Assembly: GCA_036937835.1 (NCBI GenBank)
Contig: CM072879.1
Location: forward strand, 9,294,501 to 9,358,500
Reading direction: 5' to 3'
DNA: 64,000 nucleotides
From: Pampus argenteus
Lineage: Eukaryota; Chordata; Actinopteri; Scombriformes; Stromateidae
Positions 11,257 to 24,360 of the stretch are shown piece after piece. Under the pieces are notes generated by a model that was not told the origin of the DNA, did not search any database, and saw nothing but the letters and a program-made list of their open reading frames with translations. The position numbers and the translations under genes are program-made. The stretch's first letter is position 1. Every line of letters begins with the position of its first letter.

Positions 11257-13718
11257 TCATCGGAGGTGTGTCCTCATCCCAGGTGGTTTGGGGTTCACTG
11301 TAGTAAGAGAGAACAAAGATGAAGAAAAAGACAACGCAGTAGATGAGACTTGGGCAACGTTGAGCATTAGTAAGTGCTAACTGAGCTGATACCTCTGTTT
11401 TCTTTGCTGGGGTAGATCCGAGGGAAAGGCTTGAATTCATCGGGAGGGGGTAAGTCTTCCACAGGGTGGAACTGGAACTTGGATTCAAAGTCATCTGCAG
11501 GGTTAGAGCAAAGATGCAATTAGAGGCTGGCGTTTTGTCCTCATTTGTTAAAAGCTAAATGTTACTGAATGTCTTCCTCTCCCTACTCCTCGACTCAAAA
11601 CTGTCTCTCCAGGAGATGATTCATCTCACCTTCTCTCCTCTTCTTCTCTTCACTTTAATTGCTCTTATAGTTTAAAAAAATATTTTTCTTTATCTTTTTT
11701 TCCTCACACTTACAAGCATATTCTATCATCACAGTGTGTTGGAAAGACACTAAAACATACTAATGATGATCCAAATACTGTAAAGTATCCTGCTGAAATG
11801 TCAGTCTCACCCAGACTGTACAAGTGTCCATTCCTGAGACTGGATGGGGGCAGCGGAGGTGGTGGAGGGGGAGGAATGCGGCTGGACAGCTCAGTGGTGG
11901 GGGAACGTACCGGAGGAGCCGGAGGAGGAGCCAGGCGACCCACACCTGTTAACACGGGAGACAAGATGGCTGTAAATCATCAGCAATATGATCTTCAATG
12001 TGAAGAATACATCTAAATCTCATATACTGCTCCTCTAATCCCAACTGAGACTACCAGGCCACACACACACACACTGTGTAGATTTGTATATATTGCTAAA
12101 ACTAGAGGGTTTCACAACACATGTTTCCTCTAATGATTAGCTGCAGCAGATGCCACAGTTTTAAACCATTACTTGGTTGAAAGTTTCAGTCACATAAAAG
12201 CAACAGCGCTAGCAATTACTACATACCTTTCTACTCCTGTTTTTTTTTCCTTGTCTTTGCACATTTTGTGTGTATTAAGTGTGTCTTTTTTTTAAATCAA
12301 ATTGTTAGTAATGAAGGACACATGTACAATCATACTGTCATAAACAAACAATAAATTCTTTAAATAATTGCTGCTGTTAGAAACTCTCAGTTGAGCAAGC
12401 TTGCCAAGTATTTTTCCAGAATTAAGACTATATTTTGGTTCAGTGTTTTAGAGCAAATCCATGAGCTCTCTATAATAAAAAAATGTCACCTATTGTTTTG
12501 TAAATGAGCCATCTCTCTTGTCCTTTGTATTTTCAACCCTATTTTACTGCTGATGGCTCTGCATTGTGTTTGAAGGTGAAAATCCTTTGGCAGCCTTGGA
12601 AAGTTCTCTCCATTCTGCCAAAAATATGACAGGAGATTCTTTTGCTTCCAGCCTCTCTTTTTACCAGAATGAATAATGCAAGTTGATGAAATAAGAGAAA
12701 CAGTTTTGGTGTTCACCTACCTGCACTTCTGGGCACAGCAGGTGGCCTCCGGGTTGGAGCGTTGCAGGGGTATGAGGGTGGCAGAGAGCGCATTGTTGGG
12801 GAGGGCACTGGGGCCAACTTGGGCGGTGGAGGGGGGAGGGTGGTTGTGCAGCTGGGGGTGAAGGAAGCAGGTAGAGGTGGAGGAGGTGGTGGAGGAGGTC
12901 CCAGAGGGCTGTCCCGTAGGATGGGGAACCTGGAAGGTTCAGATTGTACTGGGGAGGGGGGTGGAGGGTAAAAGCAACCTGAGGAGCGTTCCCCTGGGAC
13001 AGAGGAGGGAGATATGTAGGGTGGAGGAGGAGGAGGAGGAGTAGAAGGCTGGGAGATGGAGGTGTGGTGAGGGTGCTGGATGGGGAGCCAGCTGGGCTTT
13101 GTGATCTGAGATGGAGGTGGAGGGGGATGGCAGGAAGGGAGAGGTGGAGGCTTGTTGGCTGGCCGGTCCTGGAAAGCTTGAGGTGGGGGAGGTGGGGGAG
13201 GAGCAGAGGGAGGGACAGGTGGAGGCGGAGGAAGAGGTGAAGCAGGGAGAGGAGGTGGGTGCCTGTTGCTGTGAGAGGGGGAGGGAGGGGCAGAGGACGA
13301 GGGAGCAGGCGGACGGTTGGTGATGCTTCCTCGCTCAGGGACGCTGCTTGAATCACCTGATGAGGGCTGGTTCCACAGCGGCTTCAGGGAGGCTGTGGAG
13401 CTCGAGCGTGACACTTCAGCACACACACAAAACAATATTCAGTAAACATACCAGAACATAGACACAGAATACAGAGATCTGGTAAGATCAAGACATCTTC
13501 TACCAACCTGGGGTCTTGCCTGCTAAGTCTCTTTGACCTCTAGGCCTGAGAGTGGGAAACCCTCCAGCAAAAAGCCCACCCAAAGAGGGCCCCATGGGTG
13601 ACATCCCCCCTGATGCACCAACACTACTGGACACATCTCCAGAGTTAGCCTTGTGGTCTGGGAAACAACATACATACACAGACATTACAAATGAGCATTT
13701 ATTTCATGATCGTATAAT

Positions 13719-13749
<31 letters not shown>

Positions 13750-15248
13750 ATTCACTGACTAACTTACCATACATACTATTAATATTTCCTATGATACCCT
13801 GGCACCTAATAAGCCTGAGGTTTCTTTTTGATTGGAACTCATGCATCAGAGCCTTTTATCATAACAAACACTATGTTTGTGAATGAATACATAAAAACAT
13901 AATAAAATACATGAATTATACCAATTATAATTATAATTGGCAAGTCTTTTCTGCTCATCTTATAGTGTAGTATGGACACACTGTTTGTCTTGTCTATTGT
14001 GTTTGCCACCATATACAGTGGTTTCCTATACTGCCCACATCCTTATCTGCTGTAGGGCATTCCTTCCTGAAGTATGCTCTTGGTGTGTGAATGTGTGTGT
14101 GTGTGTGTGTGTGTCCATGCTCAAATATAGCCCAGAGAGAAACAACTTAGTCCCAGCGAGTGAACTACATAACTGAAGACTTTCTCTCCCCTCACTTTCT
14201 ATCATCTCTTATTCCTTCTCCGGCATCATAACATACAAATACACATTATTGAATCTCTGCTTCCCATATCCTTCATTCTGAGAATGACTGGACATATTGT
14301 CTTAACGCAGACTGAGTGTGACTGTGTGCTTGTAGAGCAGTAGAGTTTTTCCTCTTACTATCGACAGCAGGGGCACTGCGGTCGTTGATCTGTGCTACTT
14401 TCTTGAGCCTGGTTCCTTTCTGGATGTCGGCCAACAGGGCATTTCTTCCTCCTCCACCAGATTGGAGCTTAGGAGGCTCTAATGGACACTGTCACACAGA
14501 GACAAAACAGCATTTTTGAACACTTTCATGTTTTCGGACTGTTGGTCAGACAAATCAAGCTATCTGATACCATGCTAGACACAAATGACATAACAATGAA
14601 ATAACTTTACCTGGTACCCAAGGGAAGAAAACCATAACCATAACCATACAACAGTTTAGGAACATAACCTAACGGTGATATAAAAAATAACACTCATGCT
14701 GAGTGAAAACAACTCGTTCATGAAGTTTACCCACTTTTAAGTTTAATGCTGTATTGACTCAAACTGTTTTCAAATAATAATTATTATTATAACTGAAAAA
14801 CAAGGAAACAAACAAAAAAGCAAAAAGTGGAAGCATAAAGACAAAGAAAGGTAGGAAAGGGGAAGATAAACAGTAGGTTATTATATATTATACTATATAA
14901 TTCACAGGAAGACTGTTGTTTTGCTCATATTACCTCACTTTAAGAAGCACTATGACTCATTTAACGTGAGGACACTATGTAAGTGCAGTGGAAATATAAC
15001 ACTCACTGCCAATGAGAGTCTGTGTATGTGTGTGTACTACCTCAATCAATAATGCAAACAACCTCTGGGTGTTTGGTTGATGGTCAGTGAGAAGGACACA
15101 AGCAAGTGTTTATAATTGAATGAGCGATACTTTGAGACAGAATTAGAGAAATGCATATAGTCTTTGGTACCTGTGGCAGGGGAGCATTGGGTGGTGGTGG
15201 TGGAGGAGGTGCTGGGGGAGGCGGAGGGGGAGGAGGTGGGACTGGCAT
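11257..15248 (-). CDS. wipf3: WAS/WASL-interacting protein family member 3 (WIPF3, CR16/corin type)
   Basis: WIPF proteins bind actin through WH2 motifs, profilin through polyproline, and the WH1 domain of N-WASP through the C-terminus. They control actin assembly. Coding exons on the minus strand are 15248-15171, 14488-14359, 13657-13508, 13413-12721, 11945-11811, 11494-11393 and 11297-11257. All phases agree and give 442 residues, against 483 in human. The protein opens MPVPPPP, then a WH2 motif at about 39-66 with LLADIQKGTRLKKV and the ending INDRSAP. A LFAGGFPTLRPRGQRD block follows at about 100-115. One 693-base exon encodes a proline, serine and histidine-rich region with many profilin/SH3-type runs. 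Then RSPTTELSS precedes the WASP-binding segment DDFESKFQFHPVEDLPPPDE and IYPSK near 396-430. The first exon starts three codons before the proline run, with an acceptor 17 bases upstream, so the leader must contain a spliced non-coding exon. The last 13 residues are the least certain. Confidence 0.9.
13658..14358. other. wipf3 intron with (CA)n/(TA)n repeat
   Basis: Intron between the WH2 exon and the LFAGGF exon. A compound (CA)n-(TA)n microsatellite lies at about 13721-13749, and a (GT)n run at 14093-14115. No exon or gene is seen. Confidence 0.6.
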
Positions 15249-17099
15249 GCCTAGGCCTCAGATACCTGTGAAAGACAATGCACATGCTATAACACATTCG
15301 GACCAACTGCTTTTTTTTTTTTCATCCTCCATGTCCTGCTACTGTGTAAAGAGGCACATTCGATGACCTCTTCTCTGTACAGGAAGAGTTTTCACCACCA
15401 TGCAGCGCAAAACAGGAAACAGCGAGCTCGCCATCCTCTCTAGAGAAATCTGACACACACACACCCCACCCCCTGTCCTCCTCGTCTTCCCACAATGCCC
15501 TGTGGCGGGGGCTTGGGAGAAGAACAATGGTGAGTGTTGTGTAAAAAGTTATAGACCCCCTAACCCTTCAGTCCCTCAATGACCAAAGGCCTTCACTGAA
15601 GTTATGTGCTAACTGGATGAAAAACACATTAAGGAAACAACGGAGGAAAATGCTACAACATGCACACACAGATTATACTGAACAGTTACTTATTGTGGGT
15701 CTGTCATCAACAGAAAGTAAAGTACTGAAAATGTTGAAACAAAGTGTAAAAGCACCAGTGCTCACTAACATCTTTCCAGGAACAGCTTGTGTCCAGGATT
15801 ATGTCGCCCCGCTTCAATCTCCTTCATTGCAACTTGTCTGATAAATGATCCACAGCAACAGTCACTGAGACCTCCTCCCAACTTCTTGACATCATAAATA
15901 TTTGAGGAGCTGTCTTCCATGTCTGAAAACAGCCTGAGGTTTTGTACACATCCAGTCCTCTGTGGAATTTGCACATGCTGCTCCTCCTTAGCAATTTAAT
16001 AAAACACAGAACAGAAGCTGTTTTTGTTGAATTTCTATGTATCTCATGCTTAATGCTTTTCCCCTCTATGCAGCTGGCAGACTGTCCTCCGTGGCTATGT
16101 CTATTTTCATATCTGTGTCAAGCATCTCTGTGACGCTGCCAGTGTTGATCGTTAAAGGGAGCAAGGCTGGCCACTGGTTAGCTGAGCTCTAGCAGAACAG
16201 GGCAAAGAGTGGAAAAAGCACCTCTCGCACTAGTTGTTTGTTCTCCTTTCACTTGTTCCACCTGAAGCAAATAAGATCTAAAGTGACACAGACAAGCAGT
16301 TGGAACTGGCAGCTGCTGCAACCAGAATAAGTAGTTCATACACTTTTTTATGTCAAAGAGATGCATTAAGATGAGACCGAATGGGCCCCGGTTGAGGCTG
16401 TGTGACTTGGGGATACTGAAACTCTAGTATGGATCAGTGGAGAGGGTGTAACTTTTAACTCCACTCTATATCTGTGACTGTTGGCGACAGTACATTTTAC
16501 GTAGAACTACACTTCCCAAATAAGCCTATTTGAATTTCTGTTAATTAGAGTTTTACAGTATAACATAAGTTCACATACATATACATATACATTTATTTTG
16601 TCTGTGAATGAGTTTGTTCATGGATAACATATAAAATATCAATTAGTTCCCCATTTGTTCTAACAACAACGCTTTATGTTCACTTCCATATTTTGTCACA
16701 TTCAGTTTATAGCACTAATTAATAACTAATAACGTCCAGCAGTGAGGCGTGTGGGACTCCAAACAGTGGAGAAGTGAACCCAATGTCAACAAAACAACCA
16801 ACCCTTACATGTCTTTGTATAAATATGCAAAACAGTTAGACTAAAACCTATCTGTTTAGCCTACTGACGCTGGCACGGCTGCTTTTTTTAATACTTTAAA
16901 ACTCAACCTCGATACCTTTCCACTACAACAGAAACAAGAGCCAGGTACGCTCGGTGCGCCATGGCGCTTCCAACAAACACGACGCTTCTCGTTGAAGGTA
17001 CATTTCATGGCAGTTTTATAGGAATAAGAACAACCACCTGTCACATACACGTGCCCATTAATTAAGTGACGAAAATAGTAAATTAGCCGTTTGTCTTAC

Positions 17100-17250
17100 C
17101 TTGAGAGAAAGTAACGAAAGTCCACCTGTTTGCAGGGAATGGCTCAGTGAGAAGGAGCGCAGCGGACTGGACTGGCTTCATAGTGCGCTCCTCATAGCGG
17201 AGCAAGTTATTTTTAGTCAAATAGGGGACACAACACTTCAACACTTCAAC
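17100..17250 (-). other. Probable non-coding first exon and promoter of wipf3
   Basis: Reading the minus strand, CTCTCAAG is followed by a near-consensus donor GTAAGA at 17099-17094. It can join the acceptor at 15266, just ahead of the wipf3 start codon, across a 1.8 kb intron. The donor is certain as a motif; the exon's 5' end is not, and 17250 is only a nominal limit. More GC-rich sequence at 17380-17480, upstream in wipf3's direction, could be the promoter. The alternative is that the leader starts elsewhere. Confidence 0.4.
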
Positions 17251-19075
17251 ACTGAGCTCCAACTTCCAAAAACGTTTCACTTTTACTTCATCATTGTGTC
17301 CATATTGGAGAGACTGCAAACATGCAGCTGTGGTCTCCTGCACAATGGTCTCTTTATGGCTGTGGTTGTTTACGGGTTATTCCCCTGAGCCTCGCACTGC
17401 AGGAGGCGAACAGCTCAAGGCCACACCTCACCGGCCCAGGCACGCTCAACCCGGGACCAATGGGGAGAGATGAAGGGGGGGGCACTTGGCTCGTCGTCGA
17501 TAAACTTTCCCTCACCTTGAATTACAACTGTGAGATAAACCAAGAAGTATGCACGCATGTGAACTAGTTAGTCCCTCCAACACCCAACTCAGTGTGATTT
17601 AGTTTTACTCATTTTTAATTTCTTCTGTATGATTATTGCACACTATTGCCCCCTAATGTTCAAAATATAACATTACAAGTCACCTTCACCCTAGTGTCTT
17701 CTGTTTCACTCTCTGTTATAATTAACGAGCTGCTGAGAGATAACTGATAATTAATGATATTAATGCTCTCTAATAATAATAATGCATTTAACATGAACGC
17801 TGACACACGCTTACAGCTTTAACAGTGACAGAGGAATGCAGTGACACCAGCGTGGTCCTCCCTTTACCTGACAGAGCAGTATAATTTAGGCCTGGGTTTG
17901 ATGATGATGCAGACACTACATAAATAGTCAGACAATGTGATAATCACGCATTAGGCCCACTTGTTCTTCTCACCTCTTCCAGTTAAATGTTAATGAGGCA
18001 CCAACACAGCTGCCAGGAGGAGTGGTTGGAGATCTGCTACGGTGTTTTGTTTCCTGTGTCAATTCAATCTGTGTGACTTTTTAAAAAATGTTTTTAACTG
18101 TGAAACGAGAGATGATTAAGGTTGCGATTGGGTCTGATTATAAAACACAGTCACATACTCAAATATTAGCAGTTATCAGATTTATTTATCAGATTTTTTG
18201 CCTTCATTTCACAAGTGATCCAAAAACACAGTTTAGTCCTACATTCTGCACAAACCAAACTACATCAGACTGCATCAGGATCTCCTTTGCATATCTTAGC
18301 CATATGTCATTCAGTTGGATGCAACATTATCATCTTACTTCAGTATTAGTAGCTTTGTTTAGGGTCTGTTATATTGTATAAAACATCCTTCATACAAATT
18401 ATGTTTGTATTTACTGGTGTTTACTCCTTCTCATCATAAGTACATTTGTGCATTTGACTAAAAGCTGCTCACATGCAGTCTTTCATTTCTTCCACTTCAT
18501 TTTCCATACACATAATAATAATAATTAAATCATTTGTACCTTCATAAACATCCCTATAATCCTTTAGAATCAATTTTTGTAAAACATTTTATAAAAAAAA
18601 AAAAAGGAACATCCTTCATTCAAACATATATTAAACTTATTAAAGAAATCATGTAAACATGCGCAAATATTTTCCTGAAGCATATCACGCTTTTTCTGAA
18701 GTATTCTGTGTACTTTTTTTTAAAGGGGAATTATATGTCATTTTATGAACGAGGGAAACTGCATTTAATACAGTATCTTTTCTTTTCTTTTCACCTATTG
18801 TTTATGTGGCCTTCAGGCACAGGTCCATCAACAATAGCTAAATGTTCCAATATTTCTTGTCTTATATAAACAGCTGCACTGTATGTTTACCACATAATTC
18901 ATTCTTGCAGCTATTGGCCTAAAAGTTAAATCCTCCTTGCCATCCTCATCATCACTAGCACACAGTAAACCTCTTGGTATGTCTCAAGAGAATGAAAAAT
19001 CTTCATGTACCCAAATCCTTCTCTTGGTAAAGCAGTCTTTGATCCTTCTCATCACCTCCTCTTCCATCCTCACCA
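17251..19075. other. Spacer between wipf3 and prr15, including the prr15 3' UTR
   Basis: No further gene is supported. The sequence is AT-rich. A minus-strand AATAAA at 18186-18181 could end the prr15 transcript about 0.9 kb past its stop codon. Confidence 0.5.
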
Positions 19076-19444
19076 TCACCGTGTGTCCTCTTTCTCTGCT
19101 GCCATGTTCTCTGTGTCTTTCTCCTCTATAGGAAGGCTCGAACGCACCCTCCTCTTCTCTTTAAATCGACCTGACCGTGACACTTTCATGTTTCTGCGAC
19201 ACGTCTGCTCGTTGAAAACTGACTCCAGACGGGAGTCGTCGTAGGTTTCGTCACTGAGGAGGCTGGAGCTCTTGTTGGACTGGTCACTGTTGGTGTTGGA
19301 GGATGCTGCTGCGGGGTCTTTGGGCTTCTCGGCCTGTTGTGCAAAAGGGTCAAAGTCTGCGGCAAAAGTTGAACCCACGTCCTTGGGGCCTCCTGACTTC
19401 TTCTTTGGCAGGAATGCCTTCCACCACGGGGTCCTTTCTGTCAT
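19076..19444 (-). CDS. prr15: Proline-rich protein 15 (PRR15)
   Basis: PRR15 is a small vertebrate protein of unclear biochemical role, reported in gut epithelium and trophoblast. The whole coding sequence is one exon of 122 residues, close to the mammalian 129. The start reads MTERTPWWKAF; the WW-K motif after a short N-terminus is the family's hallmark. The second conserved block near 84-100, RRNMKVSRSGRFKEKRRVR, is the most diagnostic part. The middle is serine- and acid-rich and poorly conserved. Despite the name this copy is not rich in proline. An acceptor (CTCTTCCAG) lies 21 bases before the ATG, so the leader is spliced. Position next to wipf3 matches human chromosome 7 and favours PRR15 over the paralog PRR15L, which I cannot fully exclude. 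Confidence 0.8.
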   Translation of the reverse strand: MTERTPWWKAFLPKKKSGGPKDVGSTFAADFDPFAQQAEKPKDPAAASSNTNSDQSNKSSSLLSDETYDDSRLESVFNEQTCRRNMKVSRSGRFKEKRRVRSSLPIEEKDTENMAAEKEDTR

Positions 19445-19912
19445 CTTTGGACTGGGGGAAGGGAACTGGAAGAGGGTAAAAAATGTCATCATCAGTATTG
19501 AGATGTTGTAAGACATTGTACTACAATATTGTTGTAACATATGTAATTTCATCTGTGAGGTCATTTTATCACGTGACTGAATGCTTTGAACAGTGTTTCC
19601 TTAATGTCCTACTTTTCCATTTTATGTCAAAACATCAAAATATTCCCATAAAATGTCTGTAATACTGTCATTTCTGAAAAACATCAGTCCTAGTATCACA
19701 AATCATATTTTCTGTTTCAATATCATGACTCGCCCTCCCCAAATTTTAAATACCTTTTGATTGTCCAACTAAAACTATGAATAACCAGTATAACCATGTT
19801 TACCTGTTTCTCTGTAAAACTGGTTTAATGAGTCGTGAGAACAGTAGCAAACCCAAGCAGTGATTCATAGCTGAACAATGTGCCAAAAAAAAATGCTGTC
19901 ATGATCCCTTAC

Positions 19913-20400
19913 CTCAGCCAGAACAGGTGGTCGAGGACACTTATAAAGGACCCAAAACAAGAGGAGATGATGAACTGGATCGATCAGATCGCTTTATTCT
20001 TCTTCAGTTGTGGAGTACTTGCAACAACAGTGACAGCAATCTTTCAAAGGGTCAGAGCAGTATCCATTTTACGCACCGGCAGGCCGCCCTGTCTCCTCAC
20101 ATCTCCCTCCTACAAACAGTTTAATTTCACCTCTATCCCACCTGTCTAATATCTTGAAGCGTCTTCAGCTTTCTGCAGAAATGTACGAAAGGATCACATT
20201 TATACGAAGAGCCTTTCGTCTACTGAACCGGCAGGTTTCCGCCTCCGAAACTCTCATCTCGAAGCACCTGTGCGCACTCCTGATTGGATGGGAACTCAGA
20301 GTCCGTCACGTGAGAGCCGCTCAGGTGAATCCACTGCAAACAGTAGGTGGGGCTTGCGGTTGCTAGGCAACATACCCCATGGGAGCGTGCACCTCTTCAA
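19913..20400 (-). promoter_or_regulatory. Probable prr15 5' exon and promoter region
   Basis: A minus-strand donor, GGCTGAG followed by GTAAGG, lies at 19912-19907 and can splice to the acceptor just before the prr15 ATG. Further upstream, 20283-20345 carries ATTGG (a reversed CCAAT box) and a CACGTG E-box, in a stretch more GC-rich than its surroundings. Transcription start is not defined; the span is nominal. Confidence 0.35.
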
Positions 20401-20930
20401 TGACAGGTAAAGAAGAGAGTCCTTTGTATCGGCGAGACCCAACCCATCCCATTATGTTCCAATTTTTGGACGCCCAAGTATTTTAGGCTACAATGACATG
20501 TGCGCCGTAGGTGTTTTATAATAGGTGTTTATTCAGCGGTGTTAATGGCAATAATAGCAGCTGACCAAAAATATGTACTGATCAGTATGCAGGTATGGGC
20601 TGAAATGTGTCCCTGTGCGTAAAGTATTTGAGGAAGGGCGTGCTAAGAAGAAGTCTGGAGTCTCCTCTAGACGTGCAATTGTAGCTGTTGTAAATTCACT
20701 GAGGGGGAAGCAGTTTGACCTGCTGGGGTAATTACTGTCGTACTGTACATCCAGATGCTTCTGCACATTCAAATCCAAGTCTGGAGCCAGTCTCTTTAAA
20801 GGTTCATGTATTTTATTCAGAATGACAAACACATGACTAGAATATATTCACTTCCATATCTATGACCCCGATAACCTGCTGCAATACAACATCTGTAACC
20901 AGTATATCCTATACAGACACACCATTATAT
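20401..20930. other. Spacer upstream of prr15
   Basis: No gene, RNA or clear repeat seen. Short reading frames lack splice context or recognisable motifs. Confidence 0.5.
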
Positions 20931-21294
20931 TTACACAAGTACTGTACTTAAGTACAACTTTACTTCTTTTGAGTGTATTTCAAGATATCCAATACTCCCC
21001 TACATTAAGAAGAGAAATACTGTACTTTTTACTACTTGATCAAACTAATAAAATATGATGAATTGTATATAACCAATAGTATATGATGTACTTAATAGCT
21101 CCATCTGGACCGGTTACAGAGTAAAATAAAAAGTACCCATTGAGGCATCAGTATCAAATCAATTATCCAACATTTCATCATTAAAACTCACAGGCCATTT
21201 TCCTTACTACATACTTAAGTAGTACATTTCCTGATTTTACTTACATACTTTTACTTATGTAAAGTTGAAAAAAAAAAAGGTTACTTAAGTAAAC
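20931..21294. repeat. Dispersed fish repeat with ACTTAAGTA-rich ends
   Basis: The copy starts with ACAAGTACTGTACTTAAGTAC and ends with TTACTTAAGTAAAC. Its two ends are imperfect inverted repeats rich in ACTTAAGTA. I recognise this as a very common percomorph interspersed repeat, usually found near the phrase AGTGGTGGAAAGTAAC. A second copy lies at 23904-24360. It has no coding capacity, so it is a non-autonomous element. The exact class (MITE or SINE) is unclear to me. Confidence 0.65.
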
Positions 21295-23903
21295 AATCTT
21301 TTCCAAAACGTTAGTGGTCCAATGGAGGGGTTTTCTTGAAGAACTACGACAATTATTTATTTACAATACTATAAAGGGTACCGTGTTAGAAAATGTTACC
21401 CAGTTAAGAAATCTCAGTGTATGTTTGAATTTGTATTTAAGTGAATGAGTAAGGGAATCAATAAAAGTATCAATTAGTGAATTAGTGGTCGATTGCATCA
21501 CAAGACTGATGCATCATATAATGACATAACACAACACACTATGATACAACACTAAACTTAATTTCCCACAATGAATGAATAAATCTGTCGACAGCCTCAT
21601 TATTAAAACATGATAGGCCTACAACATATGATTAAGAAAATTTTCAGTTTATAAATAATAAACAGTCTTAAGCTACAATGCATTTTTTAAAACACTTGGT
21701 TGCCAGAAATTGCTAAACCAGAGCAAAAGTTTTCAACTCCACTCCACTATTCAGATAGGCTACATTATTCACATTAGTGATTAAAAACCATCGCAACATA
21801 TTTTGTGTTATATCTTTTGTGTAGAGGCCAAGTTTCGAAGTTTCATATCGGATCCTTGTCATTCCTAAATGTCGTGCTAAGAAAAGTGGTTTCTCTCTGT
21901 GTGCCTTTGTGGATCGATGCCAACAGGGAAGTCTAGGCTGAGCAACAGAAAACAGAAACAGAGAGAGGAGGGAGGAATCAGGGAATGCCTGCTGTCCTGT
22001 GGTTACAGTAAAGGTTGTGGAAACGGGATTTCTCTCTCTCTCTCTCTCTCTCTGTGCAGCAGCAGTCAGTGGCAACATACCTGGGGTACTCCCTCTCCTC
22101 CTGTCTCTCAGTCGAAACTCTGCAGAGTCATGCCCTCGCTTTACTACACAGTAGGTCTGATTGTATTTTATCCTGCACACACACACGCACACACACACAC
22201 ACATACACACACAGGTAAGCATGAATGAAATGGACAAATGCATACACATTCTCACATATTGGAATACATAAATATATTATAGAAATAAATTATTTAAAAT
22301 GAATTGTCGGTTCACTAAACAATAAAATGGGCTTCTCATTGTGACACTGCCACCTTCTCTGCTCACTCCCATCTCAAATTGATGCAGCTTCTTCTGATAT
22401 AAAAAGCATCATAATGAAAGTATGTTTATTTTTGCTTCTCCAACTCTCTGTCCCATATCTCCCCATCTGCTTTCCTCCTCATAGGACCGCAGGAAGTCTC
22501 AGTGAAAGTTGATCATTGATCATTAACTTGAACCCCGATTGCATTAAAATAAAAACCATCCATGCAGAGATCTGCATGCACTATAAACATTAGTATCTAT
22601 ACCCTGAGAACATTTCTTTCATTGAAGAAGTTTCAGTTTTGACTGAAGGATTTCCTCAGAGTGAAAGTCTTTGCCCATTGAGAAAGAGAGTTATGTGGAG
22701 AATGTGTGCAGGAAAACTAAGTGACGTTATGCAGAGATATCAAAATAGTGACAGAGATTGCGTAAGGTATGCACTCCACCTCTAGCTGTTTCTGTTGTGA
22801 ATATAATTGACTTGGCTATGGCCATTATAAACCATATTAATAATAACAGGAATTCCATTGTTATCATCTACTACTACTACTTTCAATAATTATTTTAAAA
22901 TCTAAACAAAAGACCTGATCATTTATATCTTTAATTAGCCTATTCAAAACTTGAGTCACATTTGTAATGGAAGACATCCTGAATTCACAACAGTGACTCA
23001 TTCAACTGTGCGTAAATATTTATTTTGATTCAGATGCTCACAAAATAAAAAAAAAGCCTGTGCCTGCCTACGCTTGTGTTTTTAACGTGTTTCCATAACA
23101 CCATGTGCGTATGAGTTCAGAAAGTCATTGTGATGAATGATAAACCTGAAAATCTCTTTTTGTCATTCAGTGGTATTGAACAACAGGTTGAACCAAGGTG
23201 TGCTAGCCATGGGAAATGGAATAGGATGGTAGCTAGTTGGACTGGTAGTCAGCTAAAAAAAAATCTCAAAGGAAGTAAGCGGCTATTGTATCTAAGAATA
23301 GTAACAAACACAAACTCTATGGGCTTTTTAACCACCCACGACCTCTCACGTAAGTAAAAGTGTATGTTTTGCATCACCACTGAGATTTCTATGGATCAAA
23401 TACTAGAAGGAATTGTACAAACAAAATACAATACAAAACTGTTGCCTCTTTCAAGAATTTGGGTGGAGCAGGACCAGTTCCGTTCTAATAAATGGAATGA
23501 GTTTCGATGCATTGTGTGCTTGTGTTTTGATATAAGGATTGCATTGTCTGGCTGGTGTTCTTCTGTTATTTCACTGTGGGTACAGTAAGGCTCTTCAGAT
23601 GAAACTCAAGTGAGCTTCACCTGTAATCAACGCTCTGCACACTAGAGATGAATCCCTATGGAATGCATAAAGTTATCTAACAGATTATCTGTTTGTGTGC
23701 ATCTCTTCTGTGTATTATTCTCAGAAGAGCACACAAACGCAAACATAAACAACCGTGTTTTAACACACAAATCTACATGCCTAATCTTAAATCTTAAATG
23801 ATCCTGTATTAAAAGTGATGTTTTCGCTTTGGATGATTGCCATCATATCTCTATAAATGTTAGAACATGTCCTGGTGAATATAGGAACACATTCACAAAG
23901 ACT
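21295..23903. other. Gene-poor spacer with microsatellites
   Basis: No gene supported. A (TC)n run lies at about 22030-22052 and a (CA)n run with interruptions at about 22176-22214. A 180-residue minus-strand frame across them is an artefact of the simple repeats. Two short plus-strand frames at 23130-23588 have no motif I recognise. Confidence 0.6.
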
Positions 23904-24360
23904 CAGTGGTGGAAATTCATTAACTACATTTACTCAAGTACTGTACTTAAATAGAGTTTTAAGGTACTACTACTTACCTTATCCTTCCACACCACTACAT
24001 ACGTTACACATACACCTTTTTGGCTTTTGATGTCTCACATAAAGCAGTATGTAGTCGGGTCACATTTCAGATGTTGATGAGTAGTTAACAGCTCCACCAA
24101 ATAGTGATTTTTCCCTCTAAAATGATCATTTCAGTAAATGTTCAAATGATTCAATATTTCACCAAAAATCAAAGATCAGTCCAAAAACTAAAACCTAAAA
24201 CTAATTTGTATGAGAACTTTGTTTTTTTCTATTAGAGGTCATGACCCCTTGGAGGGGCCCGACCTCTAGTTTGGAAACCACTGGACTAAACTAGCTAACT
24301 GTATATACAGTAGTTCAAACTAGCTCCACCTCTAGCAGCTACAACAGTACAACAGTGCTT
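23904..24360. repeat. Second copy of the ACTTAAGTA-type fish repeat
   Basis: Begins with CAGTGGTGGAAATTCATTAA and ACTCAAGTACTGTACTTAAA, matching the family's usual left end. The internal phrase AGCTCCACCTCTAGCAGCTACAAC near 24322 is also typical. Between them is GTCATGACCCCTTGGAGGGGCC, a phrase seen in another common fish repeat, so this may be a composite insertion. The right limit is approximate. Confidence 0.55.

Noticed and set aside
12661..13435. Overlapping long open frames on both strands across the wipf3 proline-rich exon (such as 12661-13356 minus)
   Set aside because: Only the 12721-13413 minus-strand frame joins neighbouring exons in phase and carries the family context; the others are by-products of GC-rich repetitive codons.
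21713..22255. 180-residue minus-strand open frame
   Set aside because: Crosses (CA)n and (TC)n microsatellites that encode VCVCVC and ERERER runs; no other support.
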